DNA from: Mortierella alpina
Taxonomy: Eukaryota > Mortierellomycota > Mortierellomycetes > Mortierellales > Mortierellaceae
DNA: 64,000 nucleotides
Direction of reading: 5' to 3'
Assembly (NCBI GenBank): GCA_029449245.1
Contig: JANATF010000002.1
Location: 2,666,001 to 2,730,000 of the forward strand
The notes below the pieces were generated by a model. It saw only the letters and a program-made list of their open reading frames with translations, had not been told where the DNA came from and ran no database searches. This document shows positions 1 through 9,116 of the stretch, piece after piece (positions within the stretch are counted from its first letter, which is position 1; every line of letters begins with the position of its first letter). The position numbers were made by a program, and so were the translations under genes.

Positions 1-2609
1 GTTGAGAGCTTGAGCGGACTTGTCGAGGTATGATCAAAACTCCCACCCACCCCTGCCAAAAAAACAAAAATACCTGACAAAGATAGCTTTCCTCTGCAAA
101 CAAATTGAGCCTTTTCCAGTTCTGCCAAATTCGGGCTACCCATTTTATGCCTTGGAGTACCACATGTGCAAACGTGGACCCTACTTGATGTCGGAAGTTT
201 CTAACTTTCATTCTTTTCTTCGGCTCCTGGGTCGCTCTCATTTAGAAACTGCGTGTCGAGCACGAGGACAAGGTCAAAGAGCTGACAGAGAAGCAGGCCG
301 AAAGAAACGCAGAGCATGAGGCTGAGTTGGCCTTGCTCCACAAAGAACTTTCGGAATATACCAAAAAGCATGAGGAAGTTGCTCAGCTTCGCCAAAAACT
401 TGAGGATTCTCAAGCCTTACACTCCTCTACGCTCGAGGAGCTCAACAGGATTCATGAGGATAAATTGCAGAGTCTAGAGATCGAACTCCAAGCGGCTCGC
501 CAAGAAAGATTGGGCGCTGAAGATGATATCAAGGACAAGTATGGACAGGATCTGGAGGAGCTCCGACTTAGCCATCAGGAGGAACTTACACAGCTGCTGT
601 TGGACCATGGAGAGGAAGTCGATACCCTCAAGCGACTATTCGAGGAAAAGATCGAAGAGGCCAAAGAGAAGGTCGAGGTATGCCACCCTTACTCCGTCCC
701 TCACTCAAGGAAAACATCATGCCTGAATGTAAAGTCGACTGCTAACAATTGTCCTCAAATCTTCAACGTGGTATCCTCCTACAGAATGACCTGCGTGATC
801 GCCACAGCAAGGAACTAAACGACATTTTGTCGGCCCACACAGCAGCCTTGAATGACCGCGCTGGAGCAGAGTCTGGAGCCGTTGAGGAACTTCAGCAGAA
901 ACATATTGAAGCCCTAGATGAATTAAGAGGACAGATCGAGGCGGAGAATAAGACCTACCTTGAGACTCTTCGTGGCACTCATCAGACCGAGGTCACGGAT
1001 CTGCAGGAGAAGCACGCAGCCCGCATTACCGAGTTGGAGGCTGAGCTGAAAACCCTTCAGGAGAGCAACGACAAGGAGGTCAGTGCTCTGAAGGCCAATG
1101 TCGACACTGGGTCGGAGGCGTTGAAGGCAGCCCATGCTGCTGAGCTCGAGACGCTTAAGGCCGGCCATGCTGAGGAACTTTCCACTTTGGAGAATACCAC
1201 CAAAGTAAGGATAAAGACAGGCATTTTCAAAGATACTGCCTGGTGTTGGTCAAAAAATGATTTCCACGCACTGACATTCACATGTTTTTTAAGGGCAAGA
1301 TGCAGCTCGAGCTGGACGCAGTCCAGGGCAAGTTTGCAGAGTTTGTTGCAGACGTCAAGGAGTCCCAGGCCGCGGAACTCAAGAAATTGGAAACCAGCTA
1401 CGAAGCCCGTATTTCAGAGTTGATCGCTGAACATGAGACTAGAGTCAAGGAGCTCTCGAGCGAGGCCAATGAACAGGTTCAGAAGGCGGTGCAGCAAGTC
1501 GAAAGCACGTTTGAAGACGATCGTAAGGAACTGGCCGCCGTTCGCGAAAAGGAGATCAAGGATCTCACCTCCTTGCACGATTCTGCCATCAAGGATTTGC
1601 AGCAGCAACTTGCCAAGGCCGAACAGGCTGCCAAGGAAGTATTGGAGACATCCGAACAGGTCAAGTCCAGACTGGAAGTCGAGCTCGCCGCTGTGAAGGC
1701 TGAGGCTGAGGAGCAGCTCAAGGTCACAAAGGCCTCACTTCAGGAGATCATTGAGAAGCATGAGGCTGAGAACAAGAGTCAAGCTGATGTAAGATGCCGA
1801 TTTCAATTATCGCTTTGCGCTATGGCTAATATCGTTCTGCAAACTGATATCTGTTCCTTCACATAACTGGTTAGTCTCACTCTGCTGCTCACGCCCTGCA
1901 GTTGGAGGAGCTCCGAAGTGCACATGAGAAGACGTTGGCCGAAACCCTGGCAAAGAAGGAAGACGAGTTGTCTGCAAAGTATCAAGAGTCAGAGAAGGCG
2001 TTAGAGACTATCAAAGCAAGCCTCGCGGCGGCTCAAAAAGAGAGAGATGAGGCCGTTGCCTCTGTCGAGTCGAAAGAGTCCCAGCTGAAGGAGGAGTACG
2101 CCAAGGCTCTGGAGCAGTTAACAGGAGACCACAAGGCACAGCTCGAGGAATTGCACAGCTTGACACAGGCGAATGTGGACAATCTCAACAAGATGCACGA
2201 GCAGCATGGTCAGGACCATGAGGCACGACTTCAGAGGGTTGTGACCTCTCACCAAGAGGAGATTCAGGGTCTGAAGGACCACTACGAAAAGCAGCTTGAA
2301 GCCAAGGAGAAGGAACACCGAGGCAAGGCGTCGACGCTGGATGCGCAGGTCAAGGAGCTGGAAGTGTCCAGTGACAACAATGATCTTGAAGAAGAACTGG
2401 CCAAGATCACAAAGCAATTGCAAGAATGCAAGGTAACTTTGGAGACAAGATCGCACACCGTAGAACATGGTGTGCTTTGATATTTGTGCGGTTTTTTAAT
2501 GGTATTTTTTTTTTCTCATGGCATCTAGGCTATGAACGATACCTTGAAAGGAGAGAACGAGCAATTGACGAAAATGATGCAAAATTTGCAGGATTCACTC
2601 CGAGTGTAA
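1..2609 (+). CDS. Long coiled-coil protein, 3' part (5' end outside window)
   Basis: Six exons fit GT-AG splice sites with frame kept: 1-27, 246-677, 785-1204, 1294-1788, 1902-2432 and 2529-2609, ending in TAA. They give about 661 residues in the window, and the start lies upstream. The protein is almost entirely Glu/Lys/Gln/Leu/Ala-rich heptad sequence, with repeated patterns such as ELxxxHxxEL, and so a very long coiled coil. No globular domain, zinc finger or membrane segment is visible. Such rods occur in cytoskeletal linkers (CLIP-170-like), golgins, myosin-tail-like and nuclear-pore TPR-like proteins. The domain that would decide between these should be upstream of the window, so I assign no function. 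Each intron is about 90-220 bp. The gene is convergent with the secreted-protein gene at 2774, with 164 bp between stop codons. Confidence 0.8.
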
Positions 2610-2773
2610 TAACAGACCTTCGAAGGTTAATAGTCTATACCACCAAAGAGGATGATTATAAAGTATTATTGTGGATCAGGCAAGGATTGTCGCTGATGGT
2701 GCGGAGCGAAAGTGGCGAAACGCCTTCTTGATTCAAGTCTTTCCTCATATCGGCTCCTTTATTCACAAATGCC

Positions 2774-3775
2774 CTAAAACGCCGCATTGCAAATACGAAT
2801 GGCTTGACCGGCGCGTGCGGCATATCGATCTGGGAAGGCAGACCTTTGGACCCTTTGAGCGGCGTCCCCGATAGGCATGTATCGCCAGCCACTAACACGC
2901 TCAAGAGTGTTGTAAAAGAGTCCCGCGGAAGAAGCAGGATCCATACATTGCTCAGGAGTACCCCACATGGGTGATTGTTGCTGAAAGATACCCACTGATG
3001 CATGATCGTGTGCTTCGGCATCGTGCGGAAGATCGCAGGATCTGGGGACGTTGCGATTACAATAGACCAGGAGGCTGGACTCGACGAGAGCCGCGGCGAT
3101 AGCAACGTTGCAGGCTTCTCTGCCCAACTGCCTCTGACGAGCCACCGCCGCGATAGTGCGAGCGTACCCTGACTGCTTAGAAGACAATCCAGGAATAGTA
3201 CCACCTGTTGGGCTGCCCCCATCGCAGAAGCGAGTGAGTTTCCCACCCGTGTCAATCATCGCGTCACTCACCCAGCCTTGCGGGATTTTATCCCAGATAT
3301 CGGAGCTATTGGGATCGTTCCTGATGAATTCGGAATGGACCATACACTCAATCGAGACGGACGCGCCGTTAGGGAGAGTTCCGACAATGCTGTATGAGGT
3401 GGAGGGTCCGGATCGTATGTTAAGAACCCCGCCACTAATGCGGACGGTTCCGGTGAAGGTGGAGGGTGGTGGGGGTCCTCCTCCTTCGCAGGGAGGAGCA
3501 AGCTTGTTATCCGTGTCGACCCACGCGTCACTCACGTAGCCGTTAGAAATGTGGTCCCAGATAGAGGAGGAGTATCGTCCTTTGACGAATTCGCCTCGTT
3601 TGTAACAATCGATCTCGATTTGAGCGCCATGTTCGACCTGACCCACAATATCAGATTTGGTGTTAGGTTCAGCGCGTACCCGCAGCGGACCATTGTCGGT
3701 CACAATCGTCCCTCGAAGTGCGCTTGCAGAGGCAGCGAGTGCGGAGAGGATGGTGAATCCTAGGGAAATCTTCAT
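2774..3775 (-). CDS. Secreted protein: signal peptide, two SH3b domains and a bacterial-type lysozyme-like C-terminal domain
   Basis: Single uninterrupted ORF of 333 residues. Residues 1-19 form a signal peptide (MKISLGFTILSALAASASA). Two SH3b-like repeats follow at about 20-97 and 106-187. Each has an LxxRxxPxTxxxIVG core and a GWVSDA or GYVSDA ending, and a Gly/Pro linker separates them. The C-terminal domain, about 203-333, contains ALVESSL (candidate catalytic Glu), SVGIFQQ, WGTPEQCMDP and DAAQRVQRSAFPDRYA. This string resembles secreted peptidoglycan-active domains of actinobacteria, where HDSVGxFQQRxxxGWGTPxQ-type motifs are common. A role in binding and cutting bacterial cell wall outside the cell is inferred. 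The lack of introns, unlike most neighbours, together with the bacterial-looking domain suggests horizontal transfer. An AT-rich ATAAATA lies about 65 bp upstream on the minus strand. Cysteines near the ends of the SH3b repeats may form disulfides. Confidence 0.85.
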   Translation of the reverse strand: MKISLGFTILSALAASASALRGTIVTDNGPLRVRAEPNTKSDIVGQVEHGAQIEIDCYKRGEFVKGRYSSSIWDHISNGYVSDAWVDTDNKLAPPCEGGGPPPPSTFTGTVRISGGVLNIRSGPSTSYSIVGTLPNGASVSIECMVHSEFIRNDPNSSDIWDKIPQGWVSDAMIDTGGKLTRFCDGGSPTGGTIPGLSSKQSGYARTIAAVARQRQLGREACNVAIAAALVESSLLVYCNRNVPRSCDLPHDAEAHDHASVGIFQQQSPMWGTPEQCMDPASSAGLFYNTLERVSGWRYMPIGDAAQRVQRSAFPDRYAARAGQAIRICNAAF

Positions 3776-4950
3776 TCTTGCTACTTGAGAATCAAGGGAT
3801 GGATAGGGTTTTGGGGTTGGCGATAGGGAAAATCCACTGGTATTTATGCACCAGCTTGGTGCGAGGCATAAGGTGGAGATGGAACACCTAGAACGAGCCC
3901 TTGTTTGCGTTCACTCGTCTGATGAGAAAATAGGAGACAAAGAAACCGAAGTAGGATGTTGAACACGTCTCCTTTACTCTTCTATCTTGAGCCCTTAGTC
4001 CTTGCTCTTCAGCAAAGTGTACAGGAGATGAGTTTTGATTGAATGATGACCTTGTTTTGAATCGACTACGAAACGACACTGACAAATCGTACAGGAACTG
4101 GAATGACGGTAGGTATCGAGAGAAAAGTGCCATAGGAATAGGAGTCTACTTGTTCCGAGGATTGCCCTCTATTTGTAGCATTCACTCCTTTACTCTTGTC
4201 CTAATTGAATAAGTACAGGATCGAGAGTTAGCCTGACCAATAGCTCTTGGGAGTAGTGCTTACTGCAGGCGTGTTTTAGGAATGCTCAGGGATCTCTATC
4301 AAGTCATCGGCAGCGAGATATCTTTCAGAGGCACATCACACCAGCTGGACGCGTGTGGAGTGGATCGACACAAACAATGACAGAATTCTCAAGCACGCCA
4401 ATTGTGCATTCGAGAAAGGGTTTGTCGTAGTCATCTTTCTATCTTGCACATTATGAACGGACGGCAGAGACAATATGGTTGTACGCCGAGCCTTGGTTGT
4501 CAAACTTCAGACAGTCAAGAGTGTAAAATCACTCTTGTCGTTACACATCGTGCGGCATGTCCATTTTTTCTTATTTATAGACGTGGCCCTGTTCATGGGT
4601 TTGCTGGTATATAGTTACTGTTCAGGTTCAGGTTCGGGGTAGGTACGAGAACGTATTTGAGAGTTCGGTCTGAGCGGCAGCCTCCCAGTCTTCAACAAGT
4701 AAAAGACAATTTCCTGTCCTATCACAGTTACTTTTCTGACGGGTAAGAATCTTCAGCTTTTTTGTTCAGCGTTGTGTCGATCAGGTCCATGAGTTTAAAG
4801 GGCACAAGCGGTGTCAAGCCCATGCTGCATGGAGGCATGCATATACAGAGGAGCATATATACATGCGGGTGTGTATCGTTATATACACACCCAGGCAGAA
4901 GTAGCATGCTAGTCCCATGGAAAGTCCTGCAACTTCAAATCGTGGCCGAC
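3776..4950. other. Intergenic region, no supportable gene
   Basis: It holds the promoter of the secreted SH3b gene and then about 1 kb without a convincing reading frame on either strand. One hairpin-forming inverted repeat is clear at 4867-4892 (stem GGGTGTGTAT with its complement, 6-base loop). Its right end is the outer edge of the tRNA-Arg inverted repeat. Confidence 0.6.
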
Positions 4951-5233
4951 AACGCATCTCAATGATATGGCCACTCCACAACACGTTTCGTAATGACGAT
5001 GGCCTCCCCCACGCAGGCGACATTTTTTTTTTTGTTGCTGAGACGCATCAGGATCGCAAAAAAAACTTTTCTCATATTTATCAGAAGCTGACAGCTTTCA
5101 GGCTTCATTGTGCTGTGAATAACGGATCCGTGGTTGCTTCCAGGCAGCGATTTGCAGCAAAAAAGTGCAGTGTCGCCGACGTTGGATCAGCTCTCCATAT
5201 ATGCACAAAATTACAGCAAAAAGTCAAAAAGAT

Positions 5234-5305
5234 TGATCTACGCAGGGGTCGAACCTGCAATCTCCTGATTCGTAGTCAGACGCCTTTCCATTGGGCCAGC
5301 AGACC
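5234..5305 (-). tRNA. tRNA-Arg(ACG): tRNA-Arg (anticodon ACG)
   Basis: A 72-nt gene read on the minus strand. The acceptor stem is GGTCTGC/GTAGATC with two G-T wobbles. The D arm begins TGGCCC and also provides an A box. The anticodon stem-loop is TCTGA-CTACGAA-TCAGG with anticodon ACG. The T arm is GCAGG-TTCGACC-CCTGC with an intact B box, and the discriminator is A. There is no intron. Runs of five T on the minus strand (5226-5230 and 5218-5222) act as Pol III terminator. The gene was rebuilt by the target-site duplication of the truncated element immediately upstream. It is identical in sequence to the copy at 33575. Confidence 0.97.
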
Positions 5306-5797
5306 TCACCATATGATGAGGTGCTTTATTTTAGGTCGGGACTTTCCCACGGGTGGGGGTGTCCCTCCTGGCAGTGAAAAAAAGTTCATATGCTATGTAG
5401 GGTGAAAGGTGGAAACCTCAAGAAGCCGCAAGTCAAAATGACCCAGACCAAAAACCAGGAAGAACAGCTGGCCCCCGAGCCGCTGCGGTGAGGCAGGGTA
5501 GGACCAGACGGAAAAATAGAGCGGGTATGTGTTTGTATAGTACAAGCAATCTCAGGGAGCACAGATTGCGGGTGGAGTGTCAGGGAGCACACTCGGGGCC
5601 CTCCCGTGTGTGGGAGGGTAGTAAAAAAAATGGCAAAAAGGTCTGGGTCAGCAGCCCTCAGGGGGGCAGGGCTGCTCTACAGGAGTCAAGGGAGTGATCC
5701 TGGTAAGCAGCTGGGGGCAGGCAGCTGCTCTTCGGCGACAGAGGTGTCGGCCGGGACCCTCATGGTCTGTGGGCACCCACACATCGCCATCGGAGGT
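5306..5797 (-). mobile_element. 5'-truncated family A non-LTR element (3' tail only)
   Basis: About 490 bp matching the last part of the family A 3' tail (compare 33080-33574), oriented towards the minus-strand tRNA. It is flanked on both sides by the same tRNA 5' part, at 5798-5821 and inside the intact gene. That is the pattern of target-primed reverse transcription with 5' truncation. At the 5' junction target and element share GGC, a short microhomology. It contains no coding capacity. Confidence 0.9.
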
Positions 5798-5821
5798 GCC
5801 TTTCCATTGGGCCAGCAGACC
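5798..5821 (-). repeat. Target-site duplication: tRNA-Arg nucleotides 1-24
   Basis: It is identical to the first 24 nt of the tRNA-Arg gene (acceptor 5' strand and D arm with the A box). It separates the truncated A element from the family B element on the minus strand. Confidence 0.95.
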
Positions 5822-6695
5822 ATTTTCTTGCTTGATAAAAGGCCATGGCTTGAGTGCTATATATACTAGTAGTCAAATCATCGTCAATTACAGATACTTC
5901 GGTCAATAAGAAAGGGTTGGCTGGGAAATAACGTCAAAGGTGGGTGGCAATAACGGTTCTTTGCGCGTGTCAGGCACAATATCAAAGGACCGATACGCAA
6001 CCGGTATCAAAAGCTGCAAGGTGATCTGCATACGGAAGTCGAGGACGAGGCTGCGTCCGACATGTCCGACATGATGTAGAGAGCGTTGTCGAGGCGCTTG
6101 AGGCTGGTCTAGCTGCTTGAGGGTGGTGAGCCATTGGTTGATCTCTGTCCCTCTCTATACCACTTCTGTCACCACTTTCTTTGATTCTTCCCTTTCCTCG
6201 CATCTGTCTCCTCTGCCACAGTTCCCTCTCTTATCACCCCAGCACCCATCCCTCCCCTCGCCCTTCACGTTCCCACGACCACCCACACCATTCCCACCCC
6301 CACTGCCCTTCATACATCCTCCCACCGCAACACCACAACATGTCCTTCCACAGTCACCAACTCTATACCATGGCCGGCGGGTCCGTGTCGTCTGTGGCGG
6401 GTCCTATGGAGTCGCGCTAATGGTAGTTGGTTGTTGTTGTGTGGGTGTGTGTGGGTGTGTGTGGGTGTTGTTGGTGTCGGGTAAAAGAGCTGATGGTGGG
6501 AGGGTGCTGACGGTGGGGGGGAGAGAGGATGCAGCGGTAGATGGGACGAGGTGAGAGAAGAGAAAAAAAGAGAAAATACGAGAAAGTGAATGAAGGGCTG
6601 TACGTCAGAGTGCATGCCGAAAAAGAGAGGAAAAAAGTAAATAAGAGGACAGCGACTACCAGATCTCCCATTGGTCCACCTTGCCTCTCCACCAT
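5798..6695 (+). repeat. Left arm of inner inverted repeat (family B 3' region)
   Basis: Reverse complement of 9253-10149 over about 897 bp. One clear difference is A/G in the GACTACCRGATCTC stretch near 6661. The arm is the 3' end of a family B element plus the half-tRNA. The open frames inside (for example 6117-6554 and 5982-6203) occur identically in the other arm and look non-coding. Confidence 0.9.
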
Positions 6696-6697
6696 CC

Positions 6698-6838
6698 GCC
6701 ATTTCGTCTCCACGCTGAATCCTTCCACGACATTCGAAATGGAGACATAAATTCACTCCATTGCGTCCGCCATTTCCTCTCCACGCTGATCCTTCCACGA
6801 CATTCGAAATGGAGACATAAATTCACTCCATTGCGTCC
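6698..6838 (+). repeat. Two-unit tandem duplication inside family B
   Basis: Two nearly identical units of 71 and 70 bp, each starting GCCATTTCSTCTCCACGCTG, lie just upstream of the ORF3 start on its coding strand. Family A has only one such unit (rc of about 16974-17046). It is probably a replication-slippage duplication in this copy. Confidence 0.8.
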
Positions 6839-6924
6839 GCCATTTCTTTTCGCCATTCCTTTTCTCAATTCTCCATCACCATTGTCCCTAACCAATCCAT
6901 CAGGAAAAACATCCCTCGTTCACA

Positions 6925-7890
6925 ATGACCTCCAGAACCATTCTTTCACCCAGTTTGAGCCCATCCGCGAGAAGTCCTGCGGTCCTGACTCGCGCCGGCA
7001 GTCACCACTAGTGGAGCCGCTGAGTCCTGCCGGTAGTCCAGCTGGGGAGCGCTGAAATATATTATTGAAGATTGGGTCAAGGAACTAAAGCGAGAAAAGG
7101 ATGTGGGTCCACACACCACACATTGTAACAGGAGTTGAGGGTGCATCGTAAGGGACCAGAACAAGGATAACGCCAAGCCGTAAGAGACTGGAACGCGACA
7201 TTGCTCAGGCCCCCACAAAGATAGATAAATAGACGTAGCTTCCTCTGCAATAAGATCAGACAACTCTCACCCAAGCTCCCTTGACCCCAGCCCCAGAACC
7301 TCCATTTGTTTAGCTATTACGCACATCGTGAGCTTTTATTATGGAACCCTGGCAGAAATGCGTATACGGGTTCCTGACTATGTACGTGTGCTTAGGCTCT
7401 GGTGAATATACCACAAGCGCGATACCACGTTCGTTCAGGACTCGGACGAAGGTGGGTTCGAGCTCAGTCAGGCCGTCACCAGTCAGTCTCCAGAGTTGTC
7501 GCCTGGGCCTCCCACTTATGAGGCTCCTGATCCTGAAGCAGAGCATAGAGGGCTGGACGTCGGTGTCAGGTGGTTTTGGAAGCTCCAAGGGAACTTGCAC
7601 ACCACGATCGAGCGACTCGCGCTGTTCGAGGAGCGGATCTTGCACCACGAGGCGAGCGTTGAGGACAGAGCCGGTCTCCAGCGGATGTGGGACGTGCTTC
7701 AGAGTAACAAGGTGGGCCTCCAAGAACATCTGTAGCAGCTAGTGCTGCAGTTGTGTCCTCGTCAAGAGCAATACGCCGCCATGATGCAGGAACACGGAGA
7801 AGCGGTTCGGCGGTTGGATGAGCGAGTCAGAGAGCAGGCCGCTATGGCCCGGGCGTACTGGTCCTGACTCGAGGCGTATAACAAGAAAAT
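6925..7890 (+). pseudogene. Broken copy of antisense ORF3 in family B
   Basis: The sequence matches ORF3 of the intact family A copies. The ATG context starts at 6925 and the coiled-coil C-terminal part ends in a TATAACAAGAAA stretch near 7890. It is broken by the solo LTR at 7053-7415 and by an in-frame TAG at 7733-7735, and it differs by several substitutions. The part 7496-7735 still reads as a 79-residue frame that includes the conserved EDRAGLQRMWDVLQS string. It is useful as an outgroup for testing selection on ORF3. Confidence 0.75.
7053..7415. mobile_element. Solo LTR (363 bp) nested in family B
   Basis: The inserted segment starts TGAAATATATT and ends ATATACCACA, so it has TG...CA ends. 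It is flanked by the 5 bp direct repeat AGCGC at 7048-7052 and 7416-7420. Removing the segment and one AGCGC restores the continuous sequence seen in family A (GGAGAGCGCGATACC type). It contains no ORF of note. The structure is diagnostic of a solo LTR from a Ty1- or Ty3-type retrotransposon. The superfamily cannot be told from this sequence. Confidence 0.85.
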
Positions 7891-8068
7891 GGCACAACTC
7901 AAATGTATTTTTTTTTCACGGGTGATAATTATAAAATTATGCCAGTCGTGCACTTAGAGGAAGGTCATCATCCAGCGCCCCAGAATTGCATGCTGCACAT
8001 TCGTAATCGTACGCCCGAATGTTTTTATAATTATCACCCGTGAAAAAAAAATACATTTGAGTTGTGCC
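7891..8068. mobile_element. MITE-like element with ~45 bp terminal inverted repeats
   Basis: A 178 bp segment beginning GGCACAACTCAAATGTATT and ending with its exact reverse complement. The inverted repeats are about 45 bp long and include CACGGGTGATAATTAT. An AAT occurs on both sides (7888-7890, 8069-8071) and may be a 3 bp target duplication. It has no coding capacity, and it lies in the spacer between the decayed ORF2 and ORF3 of family B. The autonomous partner is not in this window and the superfamily is unknown. Confidence 0.85.
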
Positions 8069-8128
8069 AATATATATAAAAAAAAAAATAAAGATTAGGA
8101 CGAATACAAAAGACAAGGGTGAATACTG

Positions 8129-9038
8129 AATGGCGACAGGAACCAAGCAGTTGCTCGAGGTCGACAGGGTCGTCTACCGAGAGGGCCTCCTGGTCCTGCA
8201 GCACCCACATGTCCCCAAAGGTGATGGTGTCGTCAGACACCACAATGTGGGGCGGGTGGTGCCATTCAGCCTTGAAGAGTTTGTAGTGTTGATGTAGCAG
8301 GGGTAAGGTGGAAAAGAGTTGTATTTGTACTAATGATCTAACCTAGACTATATACTGGTTTTGACTACTGGTACAACTGTTACAGTTGATCTGGGTCCGG
8401 TGGTTCTCGTGGTTGTCGGGCGCCTGTTTTGGGCACTCGCTCCCGTTCACGCTGATCCTTGTGTAGTGCTCGGACGAGTTCAAGCCGACCGCGGGACTGG
8501 AAAGCGGCGAGGGCCATCCATGATAGTTGGTTGGGCCTCAGAGGCTCACCGTCCCCTAACTTGCAGTAAGTACGGTAGATGGCATGCGTTACGACCGAGT
8601 GGAGATGAATGACGATAGTGGGCAGTGCAGTGGTTGCTGGCCAACAAAGGATCAGTTGAAGACCGTCGTCACTTAGCTGCTGCTGTGGCAGCAACTGCTG
8701 CAGCCATCGTAGGGCCTGTGTCCAGAGTACCGGGACCGAGGGGCACGAGTGAAAGGCGTGGCGACGGGTCTCAAAGGGTGGGTCGAGGTCGGGAGCTGCT
8801 ATCTTGCATCTCCTACAATCGGGTGTGGGTGAGTCTTCGTAGCCGAATTTGCTCTTGATGCCGTGGGTGTAGATCTTGCGGTGAGCAATGAGGTACAGAA
8901 AGTCCTTTTCATTGGTGCGACGTTGACGGCAGTGGAGTCGAGAGAGACTGTCCATTGGGCATCGGGTAGTGAGGTCTCGGCTGCCTTCTGTGCGTCAGCA
9001 ATGTCCTTGGGTGTTGGGACTGGGTCAATGGTGGGGTG
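8129..9038 (-). pseudogene. ORF2 C-terminal fragment of family B
   Basis: The minus strand encodes the last part of ORF2 with clear identity to family A. It includes the zinc-binding CRRC...HAFHSC segment and the LQQLLPQQQ and REPPDPD strings. It starts at the 5' truncation point. A 4 bp deletion shifts the frame near 8950, a 92 bp LTR interrupts it at 8293-8384, and the TAA stop of family A is CAA here. The readable 191-residue frame is 8380-8955. It is not functional. Confidence 0.85.
8293..8384. mobile_element. Very short solo LTR (92 bp) nested in family B ORF2
   Basis: The segment begins TGTAGCAGGGG and ends CTGTTACA, so it has TGTA...TACA ends. It is flanked by the 5 bp direct repeat GTTGA at 8288-8292 and 8385-8389. 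Removing it restores the ORF2 reading seen in family A with one substitution. At 92 bp it is extremely short for an LTR and fits a TRIM/SMART-type non-autonomous element. Confidence 0.75.
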
Positions 9039-9062
9039 GCCTTTCCATTGGGCCAGCAGATC
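9039..9062 (-). repeat. Target-site duplication: tRNA-Arg nucleotides 1-24 (one mismatch)
   Basis: It matches the tRNA-Arg 5' part on the minus strand with the second base changed (GATCTGC instead of GGTCTGC). It marks the 5' junction of the family B element and reflects its age. Confidence 0.9.
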
Positions 9063-9116
9063 ATTTTGTTGCTTGATGGAAGTCGAAGATTTCAGTGCTA
9101 GGTGTCGCCAGCAAGT
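9063..9116 (-). other. Remnant of a further family B 3' tail; turning point of the block
   Basis: On the minus strand this resembles, with many changes, the last 45-50 bp of the family B tail (ATCAAGCAASAAAAT next to the half-tRNA). Beyond it the orientation switches to plus-strand element sequence. This is the centre of the head-to-head arrangement. Confidence 0.55.

Larger units (their letters stand above)
4951..5800 (+). repeat. Left arm of ~850 bp inverted repeat enclosing the retroelement block
   Basis: From outside inward this arm holds about 283 bp of tRNA 3' flank, the tRNA-Arg gene and a 5'-truncated family A element tail. It is the reverse complement of 33080-33930, with only scattered single-base differences, for example near 4983 and 5213. 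Outside position 4951 the two flanks are unrelated. Confidence 0.9.
5822..9038 (-). mobile_element. Family B non-LTR element, 5'-truncated and decayed, with nested insertions
   Basis: Read on the minus strand it starts inside the ORF2 C-terminal region at 9038, passes through the ORF3 region and ends in a B-specific 3' tail abutting the half-tRNA at 5798-5821. It is related to family A up to the CCGCCGGCCATGG landmark (near 6360-6375), after which the tails differ completely. Three later insertions interrupt it: a 92 bp and a 363 bp solo LTR, each with 5 bp duplication, and a 178 bp MITE. ORF2 and ORF3 carry frameshifts and stops, so this copy is old and inactive. Confidence 0.85.

Noticed and set aside
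6420-6480. Repeated GGGTGTGTGT tracts in the elements that could suggest telomere-like repeats
   Set aside because: They are short, imperfect simple repeats inside both A and B elements (also 9470-9515, 17275-17310), not arrays at a chromosome end.
6117-6554. 145-residue frame, identical to one at 9393-9830 on the other strand
   Set aside because: It occurs twice only because it lies in the inverted repeat of B tails. Its composition is low-complexity (Pro/Ser/His then Val/Gly) and it has no domain. It is a tail sequence, not a gene.
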